DNA of 64,000 nt from Siphonodentalium dalli (Eukaryota; Mollusca; Scaphopoda; Gadilida; Siphonodentaliidae), in NCBI GenBank assembly GCA_032622095.1, contig CP136065.1:248433474-248497473 (forward strand), given 5' to 3'. The notes beneath the pieces were generated by a model. It was not told where the DNA came from. It ran no database searches and saw only the letters and a list, made by a program, of their open reading frames with translations. Positions 1 through 10,983 of this stretch are shown here, piece by piece. A program made the position numbers and the translations under genes. The number at the start of each line of letters is the position of its first letter. Positions within the stretch are counted from its first letter, which is position 1.

Positions 1-700
1 AATTCAAGCTATCAGTTTCAGATTCAGAACAGTTTCAACTACTTTCAGTATCTGAATCTGTTTTTGGTCTGAAATTTCCAAAGGTGTCAGGTACAAATTT
101 CCAATTGTTGACATTGTTTACCAAAGTTGGAGATTAGACAGTCATTTAACAGTGTCACACACCCACCCCACTTCACTTTTCAAAGACCGTGAAGTGATGA
201 GAAGTCTTAAATTAAAAATCCTCACCAATGTTACTGTCACTGACTCACTCGTCGACTGAAATTGGCCATAACAATAACATTAACAATGTGTCAAATTAAT
301 GTAAGTATCTAACTTTTATTTTATTTAATCATGGTTGGTCGAATACATATGCTCTAAATAGATCGTGATTTATAACCGATTGTTAATGTTATTGAACATT
401 CAGTTATTTCAGTATTCAGCTTTTCAAGTTCAAATCGGCATCTTCAAAACTTTGTTGATATCCGCGCACCGTTAATGCTGGATAGCCTGCGACGAAAGAC
501 CATCCTGTTAGATTTGTGCGCATGCGTAAATCGGACCTTCCCGGTTGGGGTTCCTTCTCACGCTTACCATAATTCCTTGTGGTGTTTTGGGTTAATTTTG
601 TCGCGAATCAACGCGGAATGACAGAAGGAAATGGTGTATTCGCTACAAACGGATAAACTGTGGACTTATATATAAGATTCGCCGATTTTGTCTGCATGGA
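1..700. other. Gene-free left flank
   Basis: AT-rich sequence with no supported exon, RNA gene or repeat structure. Its last four bases, TGGA at 697-700, are the left target-site duplication of the LTR element that follows. The minus-strand frame across 608-1117 runs through the LTR and leader and has no coding character. Confidence 0.6.
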
Positions 701-908
701 TGTAGCGGTTTTAGGTCCCGAAGAGTACCGGTTATCCGGTACGAGTGCACCCGAGGATGTGACGTCACTCCCAGCTATCGAGAAGAACAGAACAGAACTG
801 AATCCCGACCGAACCACACGTCTTTTGGCTGACATGTTGAATACCATTGATTGTGACTTATGTATAGAATAAACCATGATGTTAAAGACAATGTCCTGTT
901 TTGCTTCA
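701..908 (+). repeat. 5' LTR
   Basis: Begins TGTAGCGG and ends GCTTCA, with 3' partner at 7957-8178. It contains the palindrome GTGACGTCAC (a CRE-like site, 758-767), the inverted stretch CCGGTTATCCGG and an AATAAA polyadenylation signal (870-875). The two LTRs differ mostly in their second half. Confidence 0.8.
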
Positions 909-3476
909 TTGGCGACGAGGTAACCACGGATCCACGCGGAGAAGTGTATTATGATGTGAAAAATTTCGTAAAAAATTACTTGTGAATTTCTGCCATTTTC
1001 GTCATGTTTTTCCGTTCCTGAAGATGATACTTTCAGAGTTCGGTTGTTTTTGAACCATGATAATGTTGCTGCATATATATATTTAATAATACGATTGATG
1101 AATTCTGCTGACAACATGTTTCAAAGTGTAAAATTGACTTTTGCTGTGCCGTTTCTGCACAAAATTCCAATGTGCCGCTTTGTGCTAAAAATAGCATAAA
1201 GTAAGACAGTTTCCGGACAGCAATTCTTCACCACAGCTAGCTGGCCAGTTTTTGAAGACAGGGGAGAGAGGAAGGTGTTTGAACAACTTCGCTGCCCAGT
1301 GACTCCAGAATTACGGTCAGATAAACTTTCCTATTTTTCACACAAAATGTCAATCACAATGTAGTTCAATCTGCCAACTGATTTGAACATGCCACAACTC
1401 ATCAATAATCGACATGAATACAAGTCACAACCAACTAAATAGTTCTGTTCCACCCATCAAACCAATTTAGATGCCATACCAGTGAAATACCAGTGGTGAA
1501 AATATAACATTTGGCAGTTCCCAACAAATTGGACAATTTTCATGATACCAGCTCAACCACGATTCAACTGAAATAAAATTCTTGACAAACTTTGAAAGCA
1601 GCCTGAAATATCTTGTTCAACTTGATGTCAGATATCTGAGTTTAAATTGGACATCAACATTTCTCAATGTTGACTCAACATGATTTTCATGCTCTTGACT
1701 TTTAATAGATTAACGCGAGCCACTCGTTTAATTTGAATATGGATTTAACCAAGCAGCCTGAAAATTACATGTTCATCCTTATGCAGATATCAACATATCC
1801 AGAGTTAAAATGTGACAGTAATTTGATCAACTTCCACAGCTCGTATACTAAATTGAACAGCTTCCACTGAGTATAAACATATTAGTTAAACCAGCTCAAC
1901 CAGTATTCAACTGAAAGGAAATTCTTGTAAAATCAGCATGAAACTTCTTGTTCTAACTGATGTCAAATATTAGAGTTTGTATTGGACAGTCCACAAGGAT
2001 AAGACACAGCTCCACATGAGTTTCACTCCATGTGACATTTGAATCAGAGATTTTGATTAACTAACCACCTGAACTAACGCGAGTTGTCTCGTTTAATTCG
2101 AATTTGGATAAAAACTTAGAGTTCCACATCTTTTGATAAATTAAGGCGAGTTTTCTCGTTTAATTCAAATTTGGGTAATAATTTATTGTAGTTTTGCATT
2201 TATTTATATATTTTCATGTCATTGTGATTAGTTTCTCTGTATAAGTTATATTTACTTTAGAGACACTGATTTATTATATTTCTAATGTCAATGTGATCAG
2301 TTTCTCTGCATAAGTTTATTAACTTATGAGACCCTGATTTATTTTTCAATATTAAAATTATATACACATCTATGATATATGCATGCTTTTCATAATTATT
2401 TTGTATGTGGTTATTTTTGATAAATGAATTAATTATTTGTGTGTAGCCTATCAGATAAAGTTATATTTTTGTAGTATTTTGAGTAGGCATTTTCCATATA
2501 TTTCTGAATTGGTTCATAGTTCCCATATATACAACTTCTTCTATTAAGTTCTATATTTCCATAACTCGCTGACTGAATACATATTTCATTGTGTTAACAG
2601 AATCTATATTTCTTGTTCATTCAATGATCAACTTCAAATTTAGAAATTGATGCGGGCATAACCGTTCAATACCTTAATTTCTTACATAATCCAGCCGTTC
2701 TTCCAGGGAGATTACTCTTTTCATAAGAAACGGACTGGATTAAGCCAGCCTATATCTTGTAGTTAAATTGATACACATCGATTCAATTTATCTACCAGTA
2801 GTTTTGCAATCAGCTTGCCAATATAAGTTATGTTTACTTTTAGAGCTGATTAACCTAAATGTAATTGGTTTTTTGTTTCATATATTTTTGTCACTGTGAT
2901 CAGGTTCTCTGTACAAGTTAAATTTACTTTGGAGACCCTGATGTATATGTATTAATTTTTGTGAATTTCTGATACACATTTGCACAGTATTAAATTAATT
3001 GCTTGGTATTAAATAGTATAAGTTATGTATTCTCTGTGCAGTAATTGTCATGTTTAGTGTGTCAGAATAGGTATATTTATTTCCATTATTTTTTGTTCTA
3101 GGAATATTGCTTAAGTTTTCTGAGCCCTGTTGTGTATTTTCCGGATGCAGATTTGCTGGGAATGATTTTTTGGAACCTCGGTTTGTGTTCAGTCATTCCT
3201 GTTGAAATTGCATTATATCTCATGTATTCATAAGATAGCTGCTCAGATTGCTAGTTGGAATATTCAATTGTTTTTTTCCTTTGTGTATTGATTTAAATTG
3301 AGATAGATTAATTAAAAGTACCTACAAAGTTTTCGGAAGTTTAGAGGGCAAATCACTTGTAGTATTGCACTATTGCTAGTGCACTAACCAATTGATTTGT
3401 CAATCATACTCTGAAACGCTTGGAATTGGGTATTTACATACCGTGCCGCTTGATTGGTCAGACTGGAATAAATTAA
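909..3476 (+). other. Leader of LTR element with repeated hairpins
   Basis: A 2.6-kb untranslated leader. TTGGCGACGAGG at 909-920 is the likely primer-binding region. Three diverged copies of a GCGAG-n-CTCGTTTAATT motif lie near 1713, 2076 and 2145. Four related imperfect hairpins lie at about 2228-2270, 2296-2337, 2810-2852 and 2898-2942, each bounded by ATCAG or ATTAG and CTGAT with AAGT/ACTT in the inner stem. No reading frame of note is present. Confidence 0.55.
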
Positions 3477-3524
3477 TTGATAAGCCTGTTACGCCTGATT
3501 TATTTAGGGTCGGGTTCAATTGAG

Positions 3525-6500
3525 ATGTCCAGTACTAATCAAGGTCACAACCTACCAGGTCAAACTCCCAGGTATGGCTTCAACCCACAACAAAGCTATG
3601 GGTATCCACCATACTGTCCCGTGTATAATCCATGGCCAGCTCAAGCACCAGGGTATTATTCACCAGGTGTGCCATATTCCGTCAATCCCCGGTATAGTCC
3701 GGAGTTTTCGACTGGGTATTGTCAGCAGCCCATGGCCAATGCTGTGCACATGCCAAAGCCAACTGGATTTGAAAAGCCTCCTGGCAAAGTACCATTAACA
3801 AGCGACCCACCACCAAGTGAAGACCAAAGACAGTCAAATAAGGAATATATAAAAACTTTGAGACGGAAATACAAAATTATCAATGACATAACCCACTTCC
3901 GGTCTGAAGAGGAGGAAGAGCAGTTTCAAGAAGAGGAACGAGAGTCAATGGATCTTGCACATAAAGTGGAGGACATGATTACAGACTATGTTGATAGGGG
4001 CGTGTGTGAAAGGAATGTAAAATCCACCATACACGAACTAAATATGGATAGGGTGAGAGCTTCATGTGAATTGCGCAAAGCCGACAGGGATATTACAGAC
4101 ATTTACTGGGAGTTGATGGGCAAATCTGACCAACCGATGGGTTATCAGGAAGCCGAGGAAAAAATGAACAACGTCAGCCAAAGGAGAGAGAAAGTAGAGA
4201 AAAGATGGAGGGGCATAAATTCCAAAATACTGTTGTTATATAAAAAGATTTCCAGTTTGGGCAATAAAGCAAGACGTGAGCGAAAGAATAAGGAATGGAG
4301 AGACGAAATGGTCCGAGAAATAAGAGACATCCAGTTGGGAGATCAGAGAAAAAGTTTTCTAGAAGAATCGGATGAGTTAGACTGTCTTAAGAAGGAGGTG
4401 CACGACTTTGTGGGTGAGTATATAGATGCCCGATATATCGGCGGTGCAGTCCTATACAATGTAGTTTGCTTTCTAAAAGAACTAGAAGCGGAGAAGGTAA
4501 ATATTCTAAAAGAATTTTACAGAGCCAACAGTGAGATGTGGGACCTCTTGGACGATTTGCGTGAATATGATCAGCCGATGAAACTCCAAGAAGCTAAGAT
4601 CGAGGTCGAGCGAATTCGTAAACTTGAAGATAAGGCACAAGAAGAATGGCGAGAGACCCATTCCGTGGTCCGTATAGTTCAAGAGGAGTTCCGGATCCCC
4701 CAAAAGCGGAGAAGTTATTTCCGAGTCGAGCTGCAAGAGTCAGTCAGGGTTGCGAACGAAGTACGAGCATTGATGGAAAACTACGCTAAGAAGGGCTATT
4801 TTAGAAGTCGAAGACTGTATAGCTTAGCGTCCACCTTACGTGAACTGAAGTTTTCCACTTTTGGAGCCCGAGATGCAAATTCCAAGAGATCATCCAAAAT
4901 GGCCGTCCAAGACCAGTCATCATATATTGGAGACAAATATGGAAACTCCAAGAGGACATCCACCCATCGCCAACCAGCTTTGGAGAGCATAGATGCACTG
5001 GGGGCACAAATTCACATGCCTCCAATCGAAACTTCAAATCAATTGACAGAAAAGAGGGCATCCAAAACGGTCGCTATGGACACCCAATCGTGGACGATAA
5101 CCACTGACTCGACACATGGGCATGAGAGAGCGAGGGGCAGTCCAATTGATTTAGATAGGGAAGAGGTGGCGGACAACAGTAAAGCCTCACAAACTTCTTC
5201 GGCGCAGAGAGATCCTCTCCGTCTTGATTCTCGAGACATTGAGGTTCCAGTATCGCCCTCAGAAGAAATGTCTCCCAAGTCTGCGACACAAAGGGATCCT
5301 CCCCGTCTTGATTCCCGAGACCTTGAGGTTCCAGTATCGCCCTCAGAAGAAATGTCTCCCAAGTCTTCGATACAGAGAAATCATCCCCGTCTCGATTTCC
5401 GAGATTATGATGTTCCAGTATCGCCCTCAGAAGAAGAAGAAATGTCTCCCAAGTCTGCGATACAGATGGCATCCAGAACGGCCGCACAGGACCAACCATT
5501 ATGTACGAGTTCCATAGAGACCGACAGTGTTCCTGCAGATCGCCATTCTAATCAAACGGTCAACACATCAGAAGACACTATGGCAGGGCAAGTGGCCTAC
5601 AACCAGCCAGCATCCAAACAATATCTACACTTACTTGTCAAAAAGTTGCTACAAGGCGGATTATCAGAAAAGATGGCATCCAAAACGGCAGTCCTGGACA
5701 ATCGGCAGTCAACAATAGCCACCAAGTCGGCACATGGCAATAAGAGAGTAGAGGGCAGCCCAATTGAATTAGTTAGGGAAGAAGTAGCTGACAATAATAT
5801 AGTCACAAAGCTCCAGGTCGGCAAAGGTTCCCGACAAACTTCTTTGGCGCAGAGTGATCCACCCTCAGAAGAATGGTTTCCCGAGTCTGCTTCAATGCAC
5901 AGGGATTCTTCCCGTCTCGATTTCCGAGAGTTTGAGGTCCCAATATCGCCATTAGAAGAAACGTTGACATCCAGATCCGAGTCTCTCGATCCAACTCTGA
6001 TGTTTCCCAGCTCTGAGTTGAAGACTGAAGCTCCAACAACCACGAGTCTTCCTATTATGCCGACACCCGCTTTATCATTGGAGGTAAATGATTCTGCGTC
6101 CGGGCCATTTTCCAACGATGAACAACCAGGGACACTGGTGCAGGAACTGACAACCTTGTCCGACAAACTGCTGAATGTACAGTCTGAAATAGACGACATG
6201 CAACTCCTGACACCAGATGAGTATGCATTCTATTCAAGAAATGCAGTTCAGCATAAACCACTATCGCCGGATGAGACATATATCAACCACGATGCCAACA
6301 CAAGCTTCTTACAAGATGAAGAGTCGCCGATCTATGATATCAATCTAGAATGGGACGATAGCGTTTCTCTGGAGCTGAGGTCAATAGATTATTCAGAATC
6401 TGAAGAAGATGCAGTTCTGCTTCAGCAGCAAGGATGGTCAGGTGGAGACAGAGGCGATCTGAGAGACGCCCAGATCCCTCTTCTCACACAGTTTGAGTCT

Positions 6501-7055
6501 TTGACATCCGATGGCGATATATCCTTCCTTGAATACGAGAAAATTGGCTTTAACTCGACCATGTATTCGATCACATCAGGCTTCTCTGATGCTGATTCGG
6601 CAGTCCTGGAATCAGACGTTAACATCTCAGACGCTGTTCCAACAGTTCGGGAATCATCCGCTATTGTCTTAGATGCTGCGTCAACAGTTCTAAGCCAGGT
6701 TCCCTTTGACTCTTGTGGTGAAACTGCGGGTCAAATGAACAAGCCACCTTTCTTTGACGATGAACAGCCAGAGCAACATCCAATATATCTGAAGCCTCCT
6801 GACATCGTGAATGATGTTTTATCAACAACACAGGTATACGACCAGCCGAACCATCAACTGGATAATGACCTATTGACTAAGGGCAGTTCGGAAAGCAGGT
6901 CGACCTGGATCTGCAAACCAAGTTCAGGTTTCATACCTGTAAGTGCCAAACAAACATACAGGGAGAACCCAAGCCAGAATCCAATGAATCACACCTGGCT
7001 CCGAAATAAAGCAGGTTCTCCAGATCAATGGCCTTGGGATCCTGGTGGCAAGTGA
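3525..7055 (+). CDS. Modular coiled-coil protein of the LTR element, unknown family
   Basis: The open frame extends upstream to 3477, but ATG at 3525 (MSSTNQ) is the more natural start because the preceding 16 residues are unlike the rest. Residue numbers below count from 3477. The N-terminus (~17-110) is rich in P, Y, Q and G. Residues ~120-480 are charged, helical and coiled-coil-like, and contain a tandem duplication of about 147 residues: the motif DQPM followed by QEA occurs at ~217 and again at ~364 in matching surroundings, and a third partial copy follows. The region ~575-665 has three short repeats built on LDSRD-EVPVSPSEE. A longer serine-rich unit containing GSPI and REEVADN occurs twice (~545 and ~765). 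The C-terminal third is acidic and low in structure. I do not recognise the family. It sits where gag would be but has no CCHC knuckle. A structural protein of the element or a captured host gene are both possible. Confidence 0.6.
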   Translation: MSSTNQGHNLPGQTPRYGFNPQQSYGYPPYCPVYNPWPAQAPGYYSPGVPYSVNPRYSPEFSTGYCQQPMANAVHMPKPTGFEKPPGKVPLTSDPPPSEDQRQSNKEYIKTLRRKYKIINDITHFRSEEEEEQFQEEERESMDLAHKVEDMITDYVDRGVCERNVKSTIHELNMDRVRASCELRKADRDITDIYWELMGKSDQPMGYQEAEEKMNNVSQRREKVEKRWRGINSKILLLYKKISSLGNKARRERKNKEWRDEMVREIRDIQLGDQRKSFLEESDELDCLKKEVHDFVGEYIDARYIGGAVLYNVVCFLKELEAEKVNILKEFYRANSEMWDLLDDLREYDQPMKLQEAKIEVERIRKLEDKAQEEWRETHSVVRIVQEEFRIPQKRRSYFRVELQESVRVANEVRALMENYAKKGYFRSRRLYSLASTLRELKFSTFGARDANSKRSSKMAVQDQSSYIGDKYGNSKRTSTHRQPALESIDALGAQIHMPPIETSNQLTEKRASKTVAMDTQSWTITTDSTHGHERARGSPIDLDREEVADNSKASQTSSAQRDPLRLDSRDIEVPVSPSEEMSPKSATQRDPPRLDSRDLEVPVSPSEEMSPKSSIQRNHPRLDFRDYDVPVSPSEEEEMSPKSAIQMASRTAAQDQPLCTSSIETDSVPADRHSNQTVNTSEDTMAGQVAYNQPASKQYLHLLVKKLLQGGLSEKMASKTAVLDNRQSTIATKSAHGNKRVEGSPIELVREEVADNNIVTKLQVGKGSRQTSLAQSDPPSEEWFPESASMHRDSSRLDFREFEVPISPLEETLTSRSESLDPTLMFPSSELKTEAPTTTSLPIMPTPALSLEVNDSASGPFSNDEQPGTLVQELTTLSDKLLNVQSEIDDMQLLTPDEYAFYSRNAVQHKPLSPDETYINHDANTSFLQDEESPIYDINLEWDDSVSLELRSIDYSESEEDAVLLQQQGWSGGDRGDLRDAQIPLLTQFESLTSDGDISFLEYEKIGFNSTMYSITSGFSDADSAVLESDVNISDAVPTVRESSAIVLDAASTVLSQVPFDSCGETAGQMNKPPFFDDEQPEQHPIYLKPPDIVNDVLSTTQVYDQPNHQLDNDLLTKGSSESRSTWICKPSSGFIPVSAKQTYRENPSQNPMNHTWLRNKAGSPDQWPWDPGGK

Positions 7056-7445
7056 GTCCGAATCAGACGTGGATCGCTAGTAGTAACTACAATGAAGAGA
7101 TCCACACCCATGGTCAGAGTATCATCAGACCCCATGGCAAACTATTAAGACCATTACTTGTCGCCAGAATGATGCGGGTTCCAGTATGGAAATGTACCTC
7201 CATGACTCACTGAACGTAATCATATGCTTGTTCGCAACGTTTAAATGATGTTCACAGTTAATGCAGCAATGAGTGAATCCAACATTGTGGTTGCGTTGTC
7301 GGTAATGGATATCGGGCCAGCTGATATACTACACCGACATTGAACCACCATTTGTATGTTGTACTGAGAATGCCGGGCCCCGGTTTCTCTTTCACTCTGC
7401 ATTGATGTACATATTCCACGAAGCATAACACGCAGAACCCAGTCA

Positions 7446-7961
7446 ATGGTTATCGGTCGAGTGGACCAAGAAGTGAATGTCAGCAGCTATTCACCACTGG
7501 CCAGATTATACATAGTGCAGACCACCTCTATACGGTTCAACAGAAGGAACTTACTGTACCTACGACATGCGTTCCGGATCAAGAACTTAACTGGTCACCC
7601 AATGGAGCCAAGACATTGGGCGGTGTCAACAAGCGGGCCAGACAATCATTTGACCGATACAATGGCGAAGACATTACCAGATATGACAGAAAATGGTAGT
7701 TGGATGATACGAGATGCTGAGAAATTCTACTCTGCCAGCCATCCATATGACGGTGCCTTCCTCGACCAAGTTACAAGTGTTCGTCAGTCATCCGATGTTC
7801 AGGATCCAATGCGTCGACTACAAGACTCTGCAACCGAGCCCACGGAGGCCTATGACGTAACAGAAGTCTTGTTGGAACTTGGACTGACTAATGACGATGG
7901 ATGGACGAATTCTTCAACCCCCTCCAACAGGGCCTTCTTTTCAAAGCTTGGGGGAATGTAG
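7446..7961 (+). CDS. Second small ORF of the LTR element, unknown
   Basis: An open frame of up to 171 codons whose stop codon lies within the first bases of the 3' LTR, the usual position for the last frame of an LTR element. Composition is mixed (P, S, T, D rich) with no recognised motif and no membrane segment. The 390 bases between it and the large ORF hold no convincing frame. It may be a spliced or drifted part of the same coding region; the evidence for expression is weak. Confidence 0.3.
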   Translation: MVIGRVDQEVNVSSYSPLARLYIVQTTSIRFNRRNLLYLRHAFRIKNLTGHPMEPRHWAVSTSGPDNHLTDTMAKTLPDMTENGSWMIRDAEKFYSASHPYDGAFLDQVTSVRQSSDVQDPMRRLQDSATEPTEAYDVTEVLLELGLTNDDGWTNSSTPSNRAFFSKLGGM

Positions 7962-8178
7962 CGGTTTTAGGTCCCGAAGAGTACCGGTTATCCGGTACGA
8001 GTGCACCCGAGGATGTGACGTCACTCCCAGCTACCAAGAAGAACAGAACAGAACTGAATCCCGACCGAACAAGACCTATTTGGCTGACATCTTGTATAAT
8101 ATGACTTTACCATGAATTGTGACATCTTCATATAGAATAAACCATTATATAGACAATACAATGTCCTGTTTGGTTTCA
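7957..8178 (+). repeat. 3' LTR
   Basis: Starts TGTAGCGG at 7957 and ends GGTTTCA, followed by TGGA, the target-site duplication. It keeps the GTGACGTCAC palindrome and an AATAAA signal at the same relative places as the left LTR. Confidence 0.8.
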
Positions 8179-8182
8179 TGGA

Positions 8183-9108
8183 TGTGCGCAAATATCGAAA
8201 AAGACTGAATTTCATGTGACAAAAAATATTTCAATTCCCGGAACAGTAAGAATTAAGCTACGATAACGAAACGGATCAACTATAGTATTGAACGGCCATC
8301 TGCCCATAACCAGAATATTCCCGCTGACACATCTGTATGACCTGGAATATTTGTATCACATGAAAACCACTGACAGTGGACATAGTGCATTGGGATTTAA
8401 TTGTAAAGTAATACATGTACAGTACATTGTAATTATTTGTAATTGTCACGCTACGACAATACGCAAAATTGAATTTGTGGTACCGGTACAAGCCGAGCAT
8501 GATGCAGTGGCAGTGGCCTGATCATGCACCTCTCCAGAAGAAAATTGAGAAGTTTGATCTGCGATAGTGAGGGGTCTGTACTACTGTACATGTAAATGTG
8601 GCCATAGACTCATACGGTACTGATAGTGTTAAGCCTGCTGTTACAATAATACTACTACTGCTGTTTTACTGGTCTTACTGTGTCAATGTGACATTGTTAA
8701 TTCAGTTCCACTCTAATGTACATTAACTGGCAATGATGCATCACTATTAAAGGCACCTGTAATCCCTACATACCAGGAGGACGCGGCATTGAAACTTGGT
8801 ACAACAGTTGTTACACGACAAAGAAAATTATCAACAAGTTCATGGTGACAATTGTTACAATTTACAAATATTTAAGGATTATACTAATGTCAATTTGATG
8901 AGTAGATGCGTGACTGATAAAAGAATTAGAGACTCCATAGTTACTCAAAAGATAACAGTATACGATGCCATACAGTTGTTCCATAACACCTCAACCTTTG
9001 GTGGATAACAGCAAACTAATGCAAATGATGAAACCCAGACTCAACATCCAGACTACATGTGCATGCATAAGTGACGGTTCAATGATTTTGACTCCCATCA
9101 GATGATAT
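8183..9108. other. Gene-free stretch
   Basis: Nothing firm is seen. A 70-codon frame at 8796-9008 has no ATG start and no clear homology. Confidence 0.4.
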
Positions 9109-9111
9109 TTA

Positions 9112-9375
9112 GGCGACACCAATTTTTAAGTCTGGTTTACTATAATGTGGGGATAAAAAATGTAGATGCAGGACAGTGCAGGAGGGAAAAAAATAAAAAA
9201 GATTGTCCCCCCAATTTATATCAAGTAAATCGTGGAATTTCACATAAATTGTGAAAAAATGTTTTTGAATAAAATTCTGAACCAAACAAGACATATCTTG
9301 TCATTAAATACATGCAAATATGGACAAAAAGTTGTAGGAGGTGTTCGTAAACCAGACTTAAAAATTGGTGTCGCC
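9112..9375. mobile_element. PIF/Harbinger-type MITE
   Basis: A 264-bp element with inverted ends GGCGACACCAATTTTTAAG at the left and the reverse complement at the right (about 29 bp match). It is flanked by the 3-bp direct repeat TTA (9109-9111 and 9376-9378). TWA 3-bp duplications are the hallmark of PIF/Harbinger elements. No coding capacity. Confidence 0.75.
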
Positions 9376-9585
9376 TTAGGCTCATGTTAACACAGGTTCA
9401 CATATTCTCAAAATAATTGTCTCCCTCAACCGTACTAGTATTTATATCTGATAGAACCTCAGTGAGACCATGTTGAAAATTACCATCAATACTGTTCCAG
9501 TGTTGATCCAAGTTACATGCAACGTGGTCATGTTACTTCAAACCAGTTGCAATGTTCCTTCGTGAAAATAAATGTCAATGCAACT

Positions 9586-9722
9586 TACTCTCGGGCTCCA
9601 AATAAAAGTGCAGGCCCAAATAATAGTGCAGGGGGGGGGGGGGAATTCCATTGAAAGTTATTAAATAAAAGTACAGACCCAAATAATAGTGCAGGGGGAA
9701 CTCTGAGCAAAACATCAACTGT
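9586..9722. repeat. Fragment of the TACTCTTGAG MITE family
   Basis: Contains tandem AATAAAAGTGCAGG and AATAATAGTGCAGG motifs, the reverse complement of the CCTGTACTATTATT motifs in the element at 9812-10226. A run of at least 11 G lies inside it (about 9632-9642). A degraded relative in the opposite direction. Confidence 0.45.
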
Positions 9723-9811
9723 GGTTAACCAAATAATTTTTATAGATGGTATGTAGTACATGTACATGTATGTATCATGTGGTGTTTTGGTATGTCACAT
9801 ACTTGAATATG

Positions 9812-10226
9812 TACTCTTGAGTGCCTAATAAACATACATGTACGATTATTAAAATCGAGGTAAAATTCCCACCTGTACGATCGTTATTTGGTCCTGTACG
9901 TTTATTAAATTAACCAAAAGAAATAATTCACCAATCTTAAATTGTGTTATTCATAGATAAATGAACTCTGATTGTTGACAGTGATCAGCACACTGTAGAT
10001 TCACAGACCTGGCTATCAATCAAAACTATTTCTGTCACATGGCATCAGTATATAAACCAGTCACTGGCAGTCAGATGGTGCGTTTTGTTGGGATGTATGG
10101 TACTAATAGTTCCAGTCTGTACGTTTATTCCGCCCTGTACTATTATTCAGTTACGCGACATTTTCCAACCTGTACTACATGTAGTCTATTATTCCACCCT
10201 GTACTTTTATTAGGCACTCAAGAGTA
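9812..10226. mobile_element. MITE with 21-bp perfect inverted ends
   Basis: The ends begin TACTCTTGAGTGCCTAATAA and match perfectly over 21 bp in inverted orientation. If TA is read as the duplicated target, the inner ends CTCTTGAG would fit a Tc1/mariner-like MITE; a flanking ATG on both sides (9809-9811 and 10227-10229) is the alternative. The interior has repeated CCTGTAC-TTTATT motifs and no coding capacity. Confidence 0.6.
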
Positions 10227-10229
10227 ATG

Positions 10230-10983
10230 TTTGCAACAGCGATGTTGTCGATTAATCAAAATACCGTAAATACTATGAGGCATTCCAGCGGTCAGCGGCA
10301 TTGTAATTGAATGTGGTTGAACAGTCAAATACCGGTGGTCAATCTTGTTGTGGGGTGGGGTCATTTAATTAGAACATAGCTATATTTATGTTAAACTAGT
10401 CTCTTGTGTAGTTTGGGTTACTATTAATAAGATATTTAATGAATGTTTGGAATGTATGGTAGCATTCTTACTAGTACCTGGATAAACATATGCCATGCAC
10501 AACGCTGGTCATCATATCATCACCACTGTGGGCAATAAACCCCAGCGGGCATCAGTAAACCGCTCATCGGGCTATAAAAATTAGAGTTTTCCATACCAGG
10601 GTTAGTCTAATCAATTAAAATTGGTCAATTTAGAGGTTATACCAACCAGTGGAAGACGTACATGTATATTCAGATATCTATCAGTTTTCGAGAAAAACCC
10701 CATCTTAGTCGAGCAGACTTAGAATATCGGGGTAAACTTAAATTTCATTCAGCAAAACTTTCACAACAGAATAAAAAAATAGTACATTATGATCACTTAC
10801 AGTACATGCATGTACATGTAGCCCAGGTGCAGTGCTAGCCTATATACTACCAAAACTTTTGGTCGGTTTCTCGATGTCTGACACTTGTAAACGCTTGAAC
10901 GGGTTTATAGTACATGTATGTGAATTAAAGATCTTATTAGTGACACAACACTTCACAAGAGGCTAGACATACATTTGTAACTA
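10230..10983. other. Gene-free stretch
   Basis: AT-rich, with scattered TACATGTA motifs. No exon, RNA gene or repeat that I can support. Confidence 0.4.

Larger units (their letters stand above)
701..8178 (+). mobile_element. Non-autonomous LTR retrotransposon (Ty3/Gypsy-like ends) carrying a novel ORF
   Basis: Seen: two related terminal direct repeats (701-908 and 7957-8178), both starting TGTAGCGG and ending TTCA, flanked by the 4-bp duplication TGGA (697-700 and 8179-8182). Directly after the left LTR comes TTGGCGACGAGG (909-920), a leader start typical of many Ty3/Gypsy elements. A short purine run (GGGGGAA) precedes the right LTR. Inside are a 2.6-kb leader, a 1192-codon frame and a second frame that stops inside the right LTR. 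No zinc knuckle, protease, reverse transcriptase, RNase H or integrase motif is visible, so it would have depended on a partner element. The first ~110 bases of the LTRs are nearly identical and the rest has drifted clearly, which suggests a moderately old insertion. Structurally the ends look whole; the family assignment is inference from ends and leader only. Confidence 0.75.

Noticed and set aside
8796-9008. Small frame with faint similarity to gag-type helices
   Set aside because: No ATG, too short, similarity not better than composition.
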